Assembly: GCF_020700235.1 (NCBI RefSeq)
Contig: NZ_CP085302.1
Coordinates: 186,001 to 250,000 of the forward strand
DNA: 64,000 bases
Direction: 5' to 3'
From: Haladaptatus pallidirubidus
GTDB lineage: Archaea > Halobacteriota > Halobacteria > Halobacteriales > Haladaptataceae
Shown here: piece after piece, positions 7,549-16,826 of the stretch
How positions within the stretch are numbered: position 1 is the stretch's first letter
Layout: each line of letters begins with the position of its first letter
Position numbers and translations under genes: made by a program
The notes under the pieces: model-generated
The model's input: only the letters and a program-made list of their open reading frames with translations
What the model was told of the DNA's origin: nothing
Databases searched by the model: none

Positions 7549-9171
7549 ATGACATCGTACCGTGAGTGGCCAGCCTACGATTTGACACCATTGTATGACC
7601 GAAGTTCGCTTGGTGCTCTCGAAGAGGACGTTCGAACCGTCGCGAAGGTCTGGTTTGAGCACGACGCTCACAAGTCAGTCGAGCGCTTCGTGTCTGATCT
7701 TCCATTGGCGTACGTCGAGTTCCGGCCCCATGATCGGTATACTGGATCCACACGGTACAACATGGTATTACTGATGCGGCTATTTCTCCTCAAAGAACTC
7801 CATGGCTGGAATCACGAGACAGCACTCGTCGAGTATCTCCAGCAGCGACCATCGCTGTGCCATCGTCTCAATGTTGAATCGATACCCGACCAATCGACGT
7901 TGTGGCGAAGCTGGAAGTATCGATTTACCACGGACCTCAAAGACATGATGAAGACAGCCGCGAAGACGATCCTAATTAAGGCCGATCGAGCGGGCATAAC
8001 AATTCCGCGAGAGCCACCGGACACCCAGACACGTCACGAATCAGACAAAGAACCAACACTTGATGGACGCACAGTTTTCGATCAAGTTCAGAAGATCACG
8101 GAGCACATCGGCCAAATCGTCTATCCGGGCTTTTCGTTGGATCGAGGCGAAGGCTGTGAGATTCACGAGCACGCGTTCTGGGACCTCCAGACCTATCTCA
8201 GTCTTCGAGAAAATCTGGCAGCGAATGAAGGCGCACGTAGCTTCGCTACGAGTCACAGCGTGACCGGACACCGCTGGGACACGCTCACCGCGAACATCTT
8301 CACAATCTCTCGATTGAGCGAATTCGTGAGATGTATCACCAGTCCCTCGACCGACTCTTAGAACGCGTGGCCGATACGAAGGAATTTCATCGAGCGGGAA
8401 TCGTTGCGATCGATATCACTGAGGCCAATCCGTTTACTGGGGATCGCTCTGGCTACGAGAATGAGATCATCGGCACGAAGGAAGCAAGCGACGAGTACGC
8501 CTATCAGTGGGCAACAGTCCAGTTGGTCGGCAACGCGGTTCCACTGGTATTGGATGCACGACCAGTACGAAAAGGAGAGAACCGTTTGGAGATCGTTGAG
8601 GATCTGCTAGATTCCGCTGAGGAACTCGTCTTCGTCGATAACGTGCTGATGGACCGCGAGTTCGACAGCCAGCACGTTCTCGACGCGATCAGCAAGCGCG
8701 GGCTCACCTACGTCGTCCCAAAGCGGATGCAGACAAGCGATAAAGCGCAAGCGAAACGGCTCTGCCAGCGGGATCAAAACCGGTATGTAACCGACCGGAA
8801 CCTCCATCTCGGGAGCAACGAGTGGCACAATACAACATTGATCTATCGCCGGAAAGAGGATGCCGAGTACACTGATCACCGCCAGTACTCGGTGTTCATG
8901 TCGAACGGAGGAGAGATATCTCAGCGAGTACGCGTATCGCTGGGAGATCGAACGTGGCTATCGGAGTATCAAGCGGTTCATGGCCGCAACAACGTCGAAG
9001 AACTTCGTCTTACGGTTTTTCTACTTCGTGTTTGCCTGTCTGTTGTACTCGATTTGGCGAGCGGTCGATTTGCTTGTGCAAGTCGCGTTAACCGGCGGGT
9101 ACGAGCATTCGCCGGTGATAACGGCCGACAATACGCTCACGCTACTGAAGAAGGCGACGGGAATCGGGTAG
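7549..9171 (+). mobile_element. Decayed IS4-family-type transposase gene (two frameshifts)
   Basis: The transposase begins MTSYREWPAYDLTPLYD at 7549. Its frame is lost near 8245, continues in another frame through about 8905 (LSIERIREMYHQSLDRLL onward), and shifts again to finish at 9171. Catalytic features are split across frames: the first Asp in VAIDITEANPF, the second in FVDNVLMDREFD, and the Y-(2)-R-(3)-E-(6)-K signature (Tyr codon 8929, Lys codon 8971) that marks the IS4 family. With two frameshifts it should be inactive. The N-terminal stretch RYNMVLLMRLFLLKELHGW is typical of haloarchaeal members. Its ends are not resolved. Confidence 0.85.
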
Positions 9172-9784
9172 AAAGTTACTCAGTCAGGCCGCACATTGCT
9201 TTTCCGAGTGGCGACACTGGTAGTAGTTTCGAGAAATTATTGAAATAGTTACTAACACAACAAGAATGGGTATTTGCGAGGCGATCTGAGGCAGTTTCTA
9301 CGTACTGATTCGTCCAAAACCACGAATCACAGGCCTGCTAAGCACACTGTAGTCTCATCTATCCGACGTTTGTTCATTTGATGTAGCGGCATACGATCCA
9401 TGAATCTGTGAATGGCTACTGCCGTACGTTAGAGGCCTTATACCCTTGATTTACATGGGAAGTGGTGGTGTCTGGATCACTGCTCCATAAAATTTAATAA
9501 GAAGTGAAATCGGCCAGGTCACCGCCTTCGGAAAAGCGTAAAACTTTGCTTGACACAGCAAAATGGGTTTCGGAGCCGATCTCACCTGCTCGAAGTGTTG
9601 GGCTTATCTGTGTGAAGCCTCCTATGGTTAGTATTCTATACTAATATCGAATCCAATTCGATTTGAGGTTGGCTAGGTCAATTTATCATGTATAGGTAAG
9701 TAAGAAATTTGTCTTTTGAAGTAGGATCCCCTCGGTTGCGCATGAAAACCCATCTTCCTGACTTCAGAGGGAATGGTGCTTGCT
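9172..9784. other. Gene-free right flank of the IS element, with repeats
   Basis: No coding gene is seen. The stretch holds the second copy of the 54-nt repeat (9306-9359). It also holds two related direct segments, 9254-9287 and 9552-9582, that share the order ACACA, AATGGGT, GAG, CGATCT. They look like stranded or nested IS ends. Confidence 0.5.
9306..9359. repeat. IS-associated 54-nt repeat, copy 2
   Basis: Ungapped match of about 72% to 4907-4960. It lies about 135 nt beyond the transposase stop codon, consistent with the non-coding end of the same or a nested IS. Confidence 0.6.
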
Positions 9785-10474
9785 TTACAGAAGTATCGAA
9801 CGGATAATTTTTGCTTCTGCCCGCCGAAGGTGATCCCCAATCGTTCCCCTTGAAAGTCCAAGTTCGGCGGCTAAGTCGCGTTGTGTTGCACGACGAGGGA
9901 TATCATAGTAACCTGCGGTGAGTGCCGTTCGGAGGATTTCTTTCTGCCGATCGGTAAGTTGCCCCGCTGGGTCGCCCATGCGTGGTTGATACTCTCCTGC
10001 ACGTTCGAGAGTCACGCCTACCTCCTCAGGAAAGCCAGCGATCAGTTGCCGGAGGGCTACATCCTCACCGAAGAGTGTGACTTCCAGCCCATCACTAGTC
10101 TCCTTCATTGGCCAGTCGATGCTGATGGCTTCGGTATTGATCCGTTCGAGAATGGTTGTTTCAGCTTCATCAGGCTCGTAGTGCATATATGCTAGCCACG
10201 TTTCACCACCTGTCACAGTGCAAGACTTGATCTCCGGGATCTCGTCTTCTATCGTTGCGAGACGATCAGCATCGCCTCTGAACCGTGCGACCCCAACGAC
10301 GGTCCCATCGTCGAGAAGATTAAGATAGTGTATCGCTTCCTGTGTCGCGACGAGCGTGCCATCGATCCAGATCTCTCTCGGATCGTTGACGCCTCTCTGC
10401 ATCTGTTGGTCGTTCTCCGACCGAATATATTCTTCTAAGACTATGACGACGGTTATGTATCTCATTTCTGCCAT
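9785..10474 (-). CDS. HTH-10 (bacterio-opsin activator-like) transcription regulator
   Basis: This encodes a 229-residue haloarchaeal regulator. The C-terminal 55 residues form the HTH-10 domain, recognisable by LTDRQKEILRTALTAGYY followed by DIPRRATQRDLAAELGLSRGTIGDHLRRAE. The N-terminal 160 residues form an alpha/beta sensory region like those in the Bat/DmsR group, with no PAS or GAF motif that can be named. It has no partner operon; the gene stands alone, so its target is unknown. The first Met (MAEMRY) is used; the second is 3 codons later. Confidence 0.85.
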   Translation of the reverse strand: MAEMRYITVVIVLEEYIRSENDQQMQRGVNDPREIWIDGTLVATQEAIHYLNLLDDGTVVGVARFRGDADRLATIEDEIPEIKSCTVTGGETWLAYMHYEPDEAETTILERINTEAISIDWPMKETSDGLEVTLFGEDVALRQLIAGFPEEVGVTLERAGEYQPRMGDPAGQLTDRQKEILRTALTAGYYDIPRRATQRDLAAELGLSRGTIGDHLRRAEAKIIRSILL

Positions 10475-10633
10475 TGGTCATTTAATTGATCGGATTGGTC
10501 GGGTTGCCTCGAATCGTGTCTCAGGATGAAGCGCTCTTACCGCCATGATACATTGTAATAGTTCGGCTATTTATAAAGAGTGCGTGCATGCTCGGCGTTA
10601 AACCCGAGAATAACCGACCCCTTTCTCTCTCTG

Positions 10634-10885
10634 ATGGAGACTCAAAATATCCGTACGTGGAATACGAAAACGGTTGTAATGACACTCCTCGGCGTCATCG
10701 TGACGCTTCTCGGAATGTTATGGTTGGTTCAAGGCCTCGGAATCATCCAGATAGACCCCATTTTGTGCGCCGGAGACTGTGAACCGATTACTGGAAGATC
10801 AGTAGAATGGACGGTCATCGGTGCAATAACATTGTTAGTGGGAAGCGTCCTTGTTCGGGCAGGGCTGAGAGGCGTAAATCGATGA
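10634..10885 (+). CDS. Small membrane protein, unknown function
   Basis: An 83-residue product with two hydrophobic helices: residues about 13-33 (VVMTLLGVIVTLLGMLWLV) and about 58-78 (TVIGAITLLVGSVLVRAGL). They flank a short loop with two Cys (CAGDC). The ATG at 10634 is preferred because upstream residues are unlike a protein start. No family is recognised. Confidence 0.5.
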   Translation: METQNIRTWNTKTVVMTLLGVIVTLLGMLWLVQGLGIIQIDPILCAGDCEPITGRSVEWTVIGAITLLVGSVLVRAGLRGVNR

Positions 10886-11277
10886 CGGTCCTCGAAGTGC
10901 TGACGAGGATAGTGAGTAATCAACCGGCAGAAGAATCCAAATCGCAAAGATCATCCTGACGGTACCGGAATCACCCAGATCGAACAAGTAGAAACTACTG
11001 GTGAGGCGATCAACTGATCAGTTCTCCCTGACTACAGTTTTTGGAAATATCGTCTAACCCACGATTAAACAGTCAACTTCTTAGGGATTCCGCCTTTTTC
11101 AAGATGCGTGATTGATTCTATAACCGAAGTAGAACGTTCGACGGCAGCGAGGTCGATTTCTCAAATTTGGCCGATGTAAGCGATTGACTGCTGCTGGGCA
11201 GTATAAGCGGCAGTGGAATTAGGAAACCAACGAATCGAGATTCAAGACAAACAGATCTCGAAGTGAACTTCACAATT
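10886..11277. other. Gene-free stretch with a degenerate dispersed-repeat copy
   Basis: No coding frame is supported. A weak member of the TAAGYGGAAG repeat family lies at 11204-11243 (TAAGCGGCAGTGGAA, then CGAATCGAGATTC). Confidence 0.4.
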
Positions 11278-11472
11278 TCATCGTATCGTCACAAACGCCA
11301 TGATAAACCCGAGGAACACCAGAAGAGGCCCGCCGACATAGCGAACCATATTGATCGCTCCCTGTGTCGGTGTGGGATCCTTCGCACCTTGCAGTCGCTG
11401 GCGGGCAATCCGTTCCGGATACAGTATGAAAATAACGCCAATCGCGAAAAACACAAGACCCAGTGGATTCAT
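11278..11472 (-). CDS. Small two-helix membrane protein (DUF6199-like)
   Basis: A 64-residue product with an N-terminal helix (PLGLVFFAIGVIFILYPERIA) and a C-terminal helix (VGGPLLVFLGFIMAFVTI) around a short hydrophilic loop. The pattern of a helix followed by YPERIARQRL resembles the DUF6199 group of small membrane proteins. The function is unknown. It is monocistronic. Confidence 0.55.
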   Translation of the reverse strand: MNPLGLVFFAIGVIFILYPERIARQRLQGAKDPTPTQGAINMVRYVGGPLLVFLGFIMAFVTIR

Positions 11473-11581
11473 ATTTCTCTATATTTGCCTCCTGCAATAA
11501 TACTGCTTCTAAAATCAACATTCATCGACTCAGTTGTGTATCCTGTTGCCACTGGATACCGAACGACTGTTGGACACTCCC

Positions 11582-11956
11582 TTAGTTCAGATTCACTTCG
11601 ACCCCATCAGAAAACACCCGTATTATCGGTGTGTGTCGTTTTTTCCAATCTGCTGGGTTGAAAGTGGAAGCACTCGAAATACCGTCTACAGTTGCTTCGA
11701 TCGTATATGTTTCTGCTTTTGTATTCGGCCATTTCTGCGAGAGTGATTTGTTTGCGGCGAGTGTGAACGTCTTCGAAAGCAATTGTTTGTGATCGCCTTC
11801 TATGGCTACTTCGACCTCAACCGAGGTGTGACGATCATTTTGGATTTTATATTTCTTTGGGATTCGTCCAAAAATCATTCCTTGTAGGCTTGCGCACCCA
11901 GCAAGCGTTCCGAGTCCGAGTCCACCTCCATATTTGAGTGCGTTTCTGCGGTTCAT
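11582..11956 (-). CDS. Predicted Tat lipoprotein, unknown function
   Basis: A 124-residue exported protein. The start MNRRNALKYGGGLGLGTLAGC contains a twin-arginine-like pair, a short hydrophobic core and a lipobox (LAGC, Cys21), so it should be lipid-anchored outside the membrane. The mature part is beta-rich (VEVEVAIEGDHKQLLSKTFTL, TYTIEATVDG), resembling small immunoglobulin-like secreted domains of haloarchaea. A TATA-like TATTATAG run lies just upstream. No substrate or partner is evident. Confidence 0.65.
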   Translation of the reverse strand: MNRRNALKYGGGLGLGTLAGCASLQGMIFGRIPKKYKIQNDRHTSVEVEVAIEGDHKQLLSKTFTLAANKSLSQKWPNTKAETYTIEATVDGISSASTFNPADWKKRHTPIIRVFSDGVEVNLN

Positions 11957-12139
11957 GGTAGTATATTTTATACTATTATAGAAGGAAATATTTTAGGATA
12001 TGCGATACTCGTCCCCTGAAAGGCTATCTGTCTTGTAGTGAGTCCACGTCTGCTTAGTGCAACATAGGATAGTGAGACAAATGGGTTCCAACCAATCCAC
12101 TCTTCATACACAGTGGACCAAGTTTACTGTCGCCTAATG

Positions 12140-12189
12140 TAAGCGGAAGTAGAACAATCCCGGGACCCCCGAATCAATCTGTGCGTACT
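12140..12189 (+). repeat. Dispersed ~50-bp repeat, copy D
   Basis: Begins TAAGCGGAAGTAGAAC and matches the reverse complement of 16351-16400 at 42 of 50 positions by eye. It is part of a family of at least six copies. It lies downstream of the DUF1428 gene, with another copy in the same orientation on the other side (12808-12858). The stretch 11957-12300 around it holds no gene. Confidence 0.65.
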
Positions 12190-12300
12190 TCGTGGTGCGT
12201 ATCTCGCAACGCCAGTAGTTGCGAATATTTCGAAAACAGCAACCACATCGGTATTAGTATCAAGGTGTGGGCTGGTCTAATCCTCGAGTAGTCGCTTTCA

Positions 12301-12681
12301 TCACTCCTCGTAGCTGACGATGGAGCGGAAGCCGCCGTACGCCATGCGCTCCTCGTCGAAGGGCATCTCCTCGTCGAAATGTTCTGGGTCCATCGCGGGA
12401 TCATCCATCACCTTTGCGTTCACTTCGTCGCGGTGCTCCCGTGACTCGAACACAATGAACGAGAACACGACCGATTCATCGTCCCCGGTTTCAGTGAGCT
12501 GTGGGAACGTCCGCATCGACATGCCGTCCATATCTGGCTCCATGTCGTCTCCGACTCCTTCGACGTATTCGAGGGCACCATGTTTGATCCAAAGCTGTCC
12601 GGCCTCGTCAGCCATTTCGCGGTACGTATCGAGGTTATCAGTCGGAACCGGGAAGACGAATCCATCGACGTATCGTTCCAT
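12301..12681 (-). CDS. DUF1428 (YbaA-type) protein
   Basis: A 126-residue protein of the DUF1428 family, which has a dimeric alpha/beta-barrel (ferredoxin-like) fold. Recognisable segments are the N-terminal YVDGFVFPVPTDNLDTYREMA, the central EYVEGVGDD, the SFIVFESREHRDEVNAKVM strand-helix, and the terminal MAYGGFRSIVSYEE. Length and segments match bacterial YbaA. The biochemical role is unknown. It stands alone and is bracketed by two repeats in direct orientation. Confidence 0.9.
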   Translation of the reverse strand: MERYVDGFVFPVPTDNLDTYREMADEAGQLWIKHGALEYVEGVGDDMEPDMDGMSMRTFPQLTETGDDESVVFSFIVFESREHRDEVNAKVMDDPAMDPEHFDEEMPFDEERMAYGGFRSIVSYEE

Positions 12682-13182
12682 AACCTACGTACAAAGGACG
12701 CCAAAGAGCTTGAACGTTTGCTCGACTTACCGAGATATCTCGGTTGTAGATATCGCTCTGCTGGGTACACTCGCTCTAGTCAGGAGGAAGCCAGGCATTT
12801 ACTCTCGTAAGTGGAAAGAGAGTCAGCCTCGGTAGCCCCGAATCGATCTGTATGCAGTTCGTATTGCGAGTGAGACACCAACCTATTTTGGAACGTCAGT
12901 CCCACTTATCGTCTGTTTCACTTAGACACCTAAATCGGCTGTCTAAGTAGGTATATACAATTTTCGATAAGAGACCAGAGATAAATCACCTCAATATCTT
13001 TTGCTTATTTTTGATTTAACGTTATCTGATTCAGAGAATGTTCGTTCCAAGCGTTAGAGACGATAGTGGCCGAGTATGGTGTTTTCACTGTCGAATAAAA
13101 CTGCTGGAGGCGATACCGATCGAACCACCAACGTTCGATATTCGGGGGATTACCTGATAGGGCTTGAGCCCGTAGTAGATAC
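12682..13182. other. Gene-free stretch with repeat copy E and the protease promoter region
   Basis: No gene is supported. It contains repeat copy E (12808-12858) and an AT-rich tract (12950-13025) that may carry the promoter of the downstream membrane protease. Confidence 0.4.
12808..12858 (+). repeat. Dispersed ~50-bp repeat, copy E
   Basis: TAAGTGGAA at the left, then CCCCGAATCGATCTGTATGCAGTTCGT. It shares the CCCCGAATC-ATCTGT block and downstream TTCGT with copy D, in the same orientation, so the DUF1428 gene sits between two direct copies. Confidence 0.55.
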
Positions 13183-14343
13183 ATGGCGAGTCTCCGTCTC
13201 GGTTCGCTGTTCGGCATTCCGATTAGACTGGGCGTTTCGTTCTTGTTGGTCCTCCCACTGCTGGCTTACCTCATCGGTTCGCAGGTCGGTCTCACAGTGG
13301 ATCTACTCAATGGGATCTTCGGGACGACGCTCGATCCTGCACCGCTCACCGCGGGGTTGTTCCCCTGGCTCTTGGGGGTGGGCGCTGCACTCGGCCTCTT
13401 CGCCAGCGTTCTCTTGCACGAACTAGGCCATTCACTTGTAGCACGCCGGTATGGCCTTGAGACTGAATCAATCACGCTGTGGTTCTTGGGCGGTCTTGCA
13501 CAGTTTGCGGAGTTGCCTGACGACTGGCGACAGGAGTTCGCGATCGCCATCGCCGGCCCGGTCGTTAGCGTTGCACTCGGGGTCCTGTTCTACGGGTCGT
13601 TCGAACTGCTCGCTGGCAGGCTCCCCGCAGTTCGGTTCGTGATCGGCTACTTAGCGGTGCTCAATGTGGTGCTGGCGGCGTTCAATATGCTTCCGGGATT
13701 CCCGATGGATGGTGGGCGAGTCCTCCGCGCAGTGCTCTCGCGCAACCGGTCGCGCCTGCGGGCAACCCGCATCGCCGCTGCCGTCGGGAAGGGGTTCGCG
13801 TTCCTGCTCGGAATCGCTGGGGTCTTTACGCTTAACCTGTTCTGGATTCTCATCGCCTTCTTCATCTACGTCGCCGCAACGAGCGAGACCAGCCTGGAGG
13901 TTATGCAGGCGGCCTTCGAGGGACTGACCGTTCGGGAGATAATGACGCCGGCGGCCGAACTCGATACAGTGGCACCTGAGACGTCGGTCGATATCTTGCT
14001 TGACCGGATGATCCGCGAACGTCATACGGGGTATCCGGTCGTTGACAGTGATGACCTCGTCGGCATCGTCACGCTCGAAGACGTCCAAGAACGGGCATCC
14101 GAACACCGAGATGATGCGACAGTCAATGATATCATGTCGACGGATCTGGTGACGGTCCGACCCAACGGCGAGGCGGCGAATGCGCTCACGACCCTCCAGC
14201 AGGAGGATATCGGTCGGCTTCTCGTAACCGAAGGCGACGGCTCGCTCGCCGGTCTGATCTCGCGGACAGACCTGCTGACGGTCCTCGAAATCACCCAGAC
14301 CAGTCAATCGACGGCCGCCACGCTACGGACGATCGAACGCTGA
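13183..14343 (+). CDS. Site-2 protease-type membrane metallopeptidase with two CBS domains
   Basis: A 386-residue intramembrane zinc protease (M50B). The zinc motif HELGH is near residues 85-89, in a hydrophobic helix (GLFASVLLHELGHSLVARRYG), and the third ligand is in the NMLPGFPMDGGR motif (near 168-179). About six membrane helices span residues 10-235. Two CBS domains follow (VREIMTPAAELDTV, then VNDIMSTDLVTV), which in this family bind adenine nucleotides and probably tune activity. It would cleave membrane-embedded regulators or signal remnants; the substrate is unknown. Monocistronic. Confidence 0.92.
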   Translation: MASLRLGSLFGIPIRLGVSFLLVLPLLAYLIGSQVGLTVDLLNGIFGTTLDPAPLTAGLFPWLLGVGAALGLFASVLLHELGHSLVARRYGLETESITLWFLGGLAQFAELPDDWRQEFAIAIAGPVVSVALGVLFYGSFELLAGRLPAVRFVIGYLAVLNVVLAAFNMLPGFPMDGGRVLRAVLSRNRSRLRATRIAAAVGKGFAFLLGIAGVFTLNLFWILIAFFIYVAATSETSLEVMQAAFEGLTVREIMTPAAELDTVAPETSVDILLDRMIRERHTGYPVVDSDDLVGIVTLEDVQERASEHRDDATVNDIMSTDLVTVRPNGEAANALTTLQQEDIGRLLVTEGDGSLAGLISRTDLLTVLEITQTSQSTAATLRTIER

Positions 14344-14441
14344 GTATGATTCCTCGGGCAGGTGTTTTAACCCGAGAGCGGAGGATCGACCTGGTTATTC
14401 AGGACTAACACGCAATAAGGACGGAACGGAACAAGGACGGA

Positions 14442-14713
14442 ATGTTCAACGTCTGGCTCAGTCGGGAGGAATACCGCGCGATCCCCCGTGCCGCCGACTC
14501 GTTCGAACCCGAGATCGCCATCCGGTTGATGGGCGACTGTGGCCTGCGATTGACGGAAGTCCTCGGCGTCACGCCCTCGGATATATCGCGCATAGATGAC
14601 GGCCGTCACTATGAGCTAGAGGTAACGAACGGCAAGGACACGACCGGGAGCTACGACGGTAGCAAGCAACGCGAGACGTGGCTGCCGGTCAAGGTCGAGG
14701 CGACGATCAATCG
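14442..14713 (+). pseudogene. Tyrosine recombinase (XerC/D-like integrase) remnant
   Basis: About 90 residues match the start of the catalytic domain of haloarchaeal tyrosine recombinases. VWLSREEYRAI is followed by the box-I segment LMGDCGLRLTEVLGV with the first catalytic Arg, then a GKDTTGSYDG loop before the expected Lys and a final LPVKVEATINR. Box II (HxxRH) and the Tyr are missing: the frame runs into the antisense 3' end of the next gene. It is a broken integrase marking an old integration or recombination site. Confidence 0.75.
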
Positions 14714-16095
14714 GACCCATGGTTGTCTGCGTCTCTCTGATCCGGCCTCTCTTCCGATGCCTTGTCGTTCTCGCCGTAATCATCACTGCACCCGATAACA
14801 TAGAGAGCGCTATACTCGGTGTACTGATAATCCAGCGTTGATCCCTTGGGATAGGTGGCAGTGTACACTCGTCCATCCGCGACGATAGGCGCGTTCGCGG
14901 CAGGGCCGTACTCATCTAAGTCCCACTGCCCGAAGGTATAGCGCCACTTGCGCTCGCCGGCTTCCGCACTGAGCGCAACGACGACCGCATTACCAAGCTC
15001 TGACGCAGGGTCTGTCCGTCCGCCAGCATAGAGAACTCTATCGGCTACCGTGAGATCGCTCGTCAGCTCTGTCTCCGCCTCGTAGATCCATGCCTCCTCG
15101 CCAGTCTCTGCGTTGAGCGCTCGAATTGCATCAGCTCCATTGCTCGTTGTCCGGAAGAACACATGCCCATCACCGACGGTGAGTCGACCAGCCCAGAATC
15201 CGGAAGTACTGGTCGGGGAAGACCATTGTACCGACCCATCGCCCGGTGATCGCGCCTGAACGACGTTCTGATTAGAATCCCCTTCTTGGACAACACAATA
15301 TACTAGCCTATTACTGACAGCCTGGATGAGGTGTTGTCTCGTCATACCGTCATTAGCTATCCTCCACAGTACTGTGCCATCGGCAGCGTTCAGCGCGGTT
15401 CCATCAGTGGTAAAGACGGTGCCATCTTTATAGCACACTTCACCCTGAACATCATCGGTCTGCCAGACGGTGGCGCCAGTGGTCGCATTGAGCGCCTGAA
15501 CACTCGAGCCTGGATCCTCGGGTCTTTGCTCTTTTACTGTGTATACGCGGTCATTGACGACGATCGGGTTGGCCCACGCGACGTGATCATTTCGTTTCCA
15601 CTTCGTCTCGCCAGTCTGTGTGTCGAGCGCGATAAGACCATCCTCATCTGAATCGGACTCCGGATTTACGTTCGTGGCAACGTAGAGCGTTCCAGCAGCC
15701 ACTGTTGGCGTGTTCACTGCTGGAAGACCGTCTCGCATCCACTGGCGCTCACCCGTTTCCGGGTCGTACGCGGCAACATATCCTCCGCTCTGGCTGGGGC
15801 TGTTGTTTGTTGTCACGGCGAGATACAGTGTGCCGGCAGCAACAACTGGTTCAGCAGTTACCATTCCTCCATCCGGATCCATCTTCCACGCGGTCGCAAC
15901 AGATGGTGATGGCCCGCTGTCTGCTGTAGATCCAGTTCGGCCAATGGTACCACGATATGTTGGCCACCCCGCGGAGGACTCTCCGTTGTTAGAGACGTCT
16001 GGTTCTTTAGAAAGTGCAAGACCACTTCCTGTGCAGAGCGCAAGCGCTGTGAGAGCAACTGTTTGGGAGAACGACCGTCGAGTGTTTGTGAGCAT
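14707..16095 (-). CDS. Secreted PQQ-type beta-propeller protein
   Basis: A 462-residue exported propeller. The start MLTNTRRSFSQTVALTALAL carries a twin-arginine-like signal (RRSFSQ). The body has seven or more copies of the PQQ/quinoprotein repeat, with cores such as YVAAYDPETGERQW, LIALDTQTGETKW, VQALNATTGATVW, IRALNAETGEEAW and VVALSAEAGERKW. It resembles outer-membrane-assembly BamB-like and pyrrolo-quinoline-quinone-like repeat proteins common in haloarchaea, but no catalytic quinone ligands can be assigned. The start at 16095 is chosen for the signal peptide; the frame is open 15 codons further. Its 3' end overlaps the integrase remnant. Confidence 0.85.
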   Translation of the reverse strand: MLTNTRRSFSQTVALTALALCTGSGLALSKEPDVSNNGESSAGWPTYRGTIGRTGSTADSGPSPSVATAWKMDPDGGMVTAEPVVAAGTLYLAVTTNNSPSQSGGYVAAYDPETGERQWMRDGLPAVNTPTVAAGTLYVATNVNPESDSDEDGLIALDTQTGETKWKRNDHVAWANPIVVNDRVYTVKEQRPEDPGSSVQALNATTGATVWQTDDVQGEVCYKDGTVFTTDGTALNAADGTVLWRIANDGMTRQHLIQAVSNRLVYCVVQEGDSNQNVVQARSPGDGSVQWSSPTSTSGFWAGRLTVGDGHVFFRTTSNGADAIRALNAETGEEAWIYEAETELTSDLTVADRVLYAGGRTDPASELGNAVVVALSAEAGERKWRYTFGQWDLDEYGPAANAPIVADGRVYTATYPKGSTLDYQYTEYSALYVIGCSDDYGENDKASEERPDQRDADNHGSD

Positions 16096-16250
16096 GGAGC
16101 AAGTACCAAAGTATTCGGTTAAATAATAAAACTTCTGCATTGAAGATATACTAGATACAGATGCTATTTACTCATCAAGAAAGTGTTGCGCTAGTCGAAA
16201 TTCGGATTCGATTGATCTTCGTGGTATTATACTGTCTGGGTCACTGTATG

Positions 16251-16361
16251 GCCAATTTAATCGTTAAATCAGTAGTAAAAGAACATCTCGGAGACAAGAA
16301 TGTTGCGAGCGACTTCTACGATGCACTTGACGACGAAGTCTGCACCAAAGATTGCGCATAG
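16251..16361 (+). pseudogene. Truncated DUF1931-type histone-fold protein
   Basis: MANLIVKSVVKEHLGDKNVASDFYDALDDEV closely matches the start of the ~55-residue DUF1931 archaeal histone-fold proteins. After Glu-Val the sequence changes to CTKDCA and stops, so the second half (the usual LLDDAARRAEANDRKTVQPRDL-like part) is missing. The break coincides with the edge of repeat copy A, which overlaps the last codons. Presumably inactive. Confidence 0.65.
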
Positions 16362-16440
16362 ATTGAGTTGAGGGTCCCGGGGTGGTTCTACTTCCGCTTA
16401 TTATGGAGTAGAAAATCGGCTTCATCCTGGATAGAGAACG
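16351..16440 (-). repeat. Dispersed repeat, copy A (extended form)
   Basis: 16354-16440 aligns without gaps to 29243-29329 (about 72% overall, 28 of 30 in the block CTTATTAYGGAGTAGAAAATCGG region). On the minus strand 16400-16351 matches copy D (84% by eye). The element interrupts the DUF1931 gene. Confidence 0.7.
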
Positions 16441-16611
16441 CCTCGCTCATTGTCAGTTCGAGGGAAGTTCACTGCTTCGCCGCCCGTATACAGAGGAAAA
16501 CCGGGTTTTGCTACTCCTTCTCGTACCGTTCTAGTCGCTGTTCCGCAAACATCTCCGTGAACTGGAGCCCTATGATTCTGTTTAGCTGGAACCCGTTATC
16601 AAACAACAGGT

Positions 16612-16716
16612 TGAGAGCACGAGAAAGCCGCCTAGTCTGAGAATGCGGGCGAACTTGGTGAATACCCTCTCCCAGTCCTCGACGTGATTAAGTGCGAGAG
16701 CGCTGACGACAAGATG
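16612..16716 (-). pseudogene. SAM-dependent methyltransferase fragment
   Basis: A run of about 35 residues, VVSALALNHVEDWERVFTKF then ARILRLGGFLVLS, is the motif IV-V region of class I methyltransferases (the usual LRPGG is LRLGG here). The frame has no SAM-binding GxGxG segment before it and stops soon after. It is a stranded fragment. Confidence 0.6.
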
Positions 16717-16826
16717 GCGAGGATCCGCGAACGGCGCGGGAGCCTCGGCGTCCGGCTCCAGAACCGGTTCCGCGCTGATGCGTCGCCTGCCGGTGTGAGC
16801 GAGCGCTTCACGACTCATCACATCAT

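Noticed and set aside
13651..14307. 218-codon minus-strand frame opposite the S2P protease
   Set aside because: No recognisable protein segments; mirrors the codons of the real gene.
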